Source: IMCC26256 sp037146835
GTDB lineage: Bacteria > Actinomycetota > Acidimicrobiia > IMCC26256
Assembly (NCBI GenBank): GCA_037146835.1
Contig: JBAWWI010000016.1
Location: 1 to 31,850 of the forward strand
Reading direction: 5' to 3'
Length of the DNA stretch: 31,850 nucleotides
The notes under the pieces are model-generated. The model ran no database searches. It was not told the origin of the DNA and saw nothing but the letters and a program-made list of their open reading frames with translations. Of the stretch, positions 31,533 through 31,850 are shown piece after piece. The stretch's first letter is position 1. Every line of letters begins with the position of its first letter. Both the position numbers and the translations under genes were made by a program.

Positions 31533-31565
31533 TACTTTTAGGGGCGCGACTCTTAGGGGCGAAAT

Positions 31566-31850
31566 CTATTTACGCGGTCTGCGCCACTCAGCCATTGCTC
31601 GCAGAGTTAGCACCGCAACAATGCCAACCCCGATAGCGCCGAAGGACCCTCCGATTAAGGCGCCGATCGCCTGAGACGAACTGCAGTTGCTAGAGCGAAG
31701 AACATCGCACTGCACCCCGGCAACTCCATACCCAATTACGGCTCCAAGTATTCCGCTCAGCACGGTGAGCCCATAGGCGATGATGAAGGCGCCCTTCCCT
31801 GGGCCTGGCCCTGTATCAAATGTAGGGGGGTTGGCAGCGGGGGGCTTGGC
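31566..31850 (-). CDS. Small membrane protein, N-terminus cut by window edge
   Basis: Partial: the minus-strand frame is open from 31850 to the TAA at 31566 (94 residues visible). The visible N-terminal part is Pro-rich (AKPPAANPPTFDTGPGPGKG), followed by a hydrophobic helix continuing to VLSGILGAVIGYGV, a short loop with two Cys (VQCDVLRSSNC), a second helix (IGALIGGSFGAIGVGIVAVLTL) and a basic tail (EWRRPRK). A GTG at 31763 could be a start, but the hydrophobic helix begins before it, so the gene most likely extends past the window. Function unknown. Confidence 0.65.
   Translation of the reverse strand, partial: AKPPAANPPTFDTGPGPGKGAFIIAYGLTVLSGILGAVIGYGVAGVQCDVLRSSNCSSSQAIGALIGGSFGAIGVGIVAVLTLRAMAEWRRPRK

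Noticed and set aside
1..31850. CRISPR arrays, tRNA genes, insertion sequences
   Set aside because: No regularly spaced repeats, no tRNA-like arms and no transposase or terminal inverted repeats seen on reading both strands.

Overview
The window looks like a chromosomal segment from an actinomycete (Actinomycetota), most probably a moderate-GC member of the Acidimicrobiia. The evidence is a PimB'-type mannosyltransferase, an F420/luciferase-type oxidoreductase, a KstR-like TetR regulator, a CYP125/CYP142-like P450, a single-cluster P450 ferredoxin with its reductase, and many genes with a TAnnnT box 6-8 nt before the start codon and no Shine-Dalgarno sequence (leaderless style). GC content is in the mid-50s percent by eye. 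I see no rRNA, tRNA, CRISPR array, phage or insertion sequence, and no gene-free stretch over 300 bases.

Layout. 1-230: a long hairpin and a 51-bp duplication of the 3' end of the first gene. 181-2566: a crotonase-fold isomerase-like gene divergent from a ferredoxin/ferredoxin reductase pair. 2607-7130: pimB, a membrane protein, an SRPBCC protein, an acidic repeat protein, an ROK glucokinase and an LLM oxidoreductase, tightly packed on the plus strand. 7187-11808: a minus-strand run reading, in transcription order, enoyl-CoA hydratase, hotdog thioesterase, patatin, sphingosine-1-phosphate-lyase-like PLP enzyme, KstR-like TetR. 12032-17552, divergent: P450, double-OB-fold (DUF35-like) protein, Ltp4-like thiolase, Ltp3-like thiolase, Rieske oxygenase. 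17698-23149: a branched-chain-amino-acid-type ABC transporter (lipoprotein, fused LivH-LivM permease, two ATPases) and a small two-helix membrane protein. 23280-31850: aminotransferase, PlsC acyltransferase, glycerol kinase, predicted PPi-dependent phosphofructokinase, TesB thioesterase, alpha/beta hydrolase, endonuclease IV, PIG-L deacetylase, and a membrane protein cut by the window edge.

The central system is 7187-23149. From memory, the order P450 / OB-fold protein / 349-aa thiolase / 388-aa thiolase / Rieske oxygenase matches the Mycobacterium tuberculosis cholesterol locus around Rv3518c-Rv3526 (CYP142, Rv3521, Ltp4, Ltp3, KshA). Here it runs straight into a Liv-type ABC transporter rather than an Mce system. 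The divergent operon ends in a KstR-like regulator, and the shared promoter region holds an imperfect KstR-type palindrome and a terminator-like hairpin. I infer a steroid or related isoprenoid uptake and catabolism unit. The ferredoxin/reductase pair at 1173-2566 could supply electrons to the P450 and perhaps to the Rieske enzyme.

Other points: both thiolases appear to lack the nucleophilic cysteine; the phosphofructokinase carries Asp104 and Lys124, the PPi-type pair; nfo and the PIG-L gene start head to head 19 bp apart around one symmetric -10 box; and short tandem duplications (11-15 bp units) recur throughout, both between genes and inside coding sequences.
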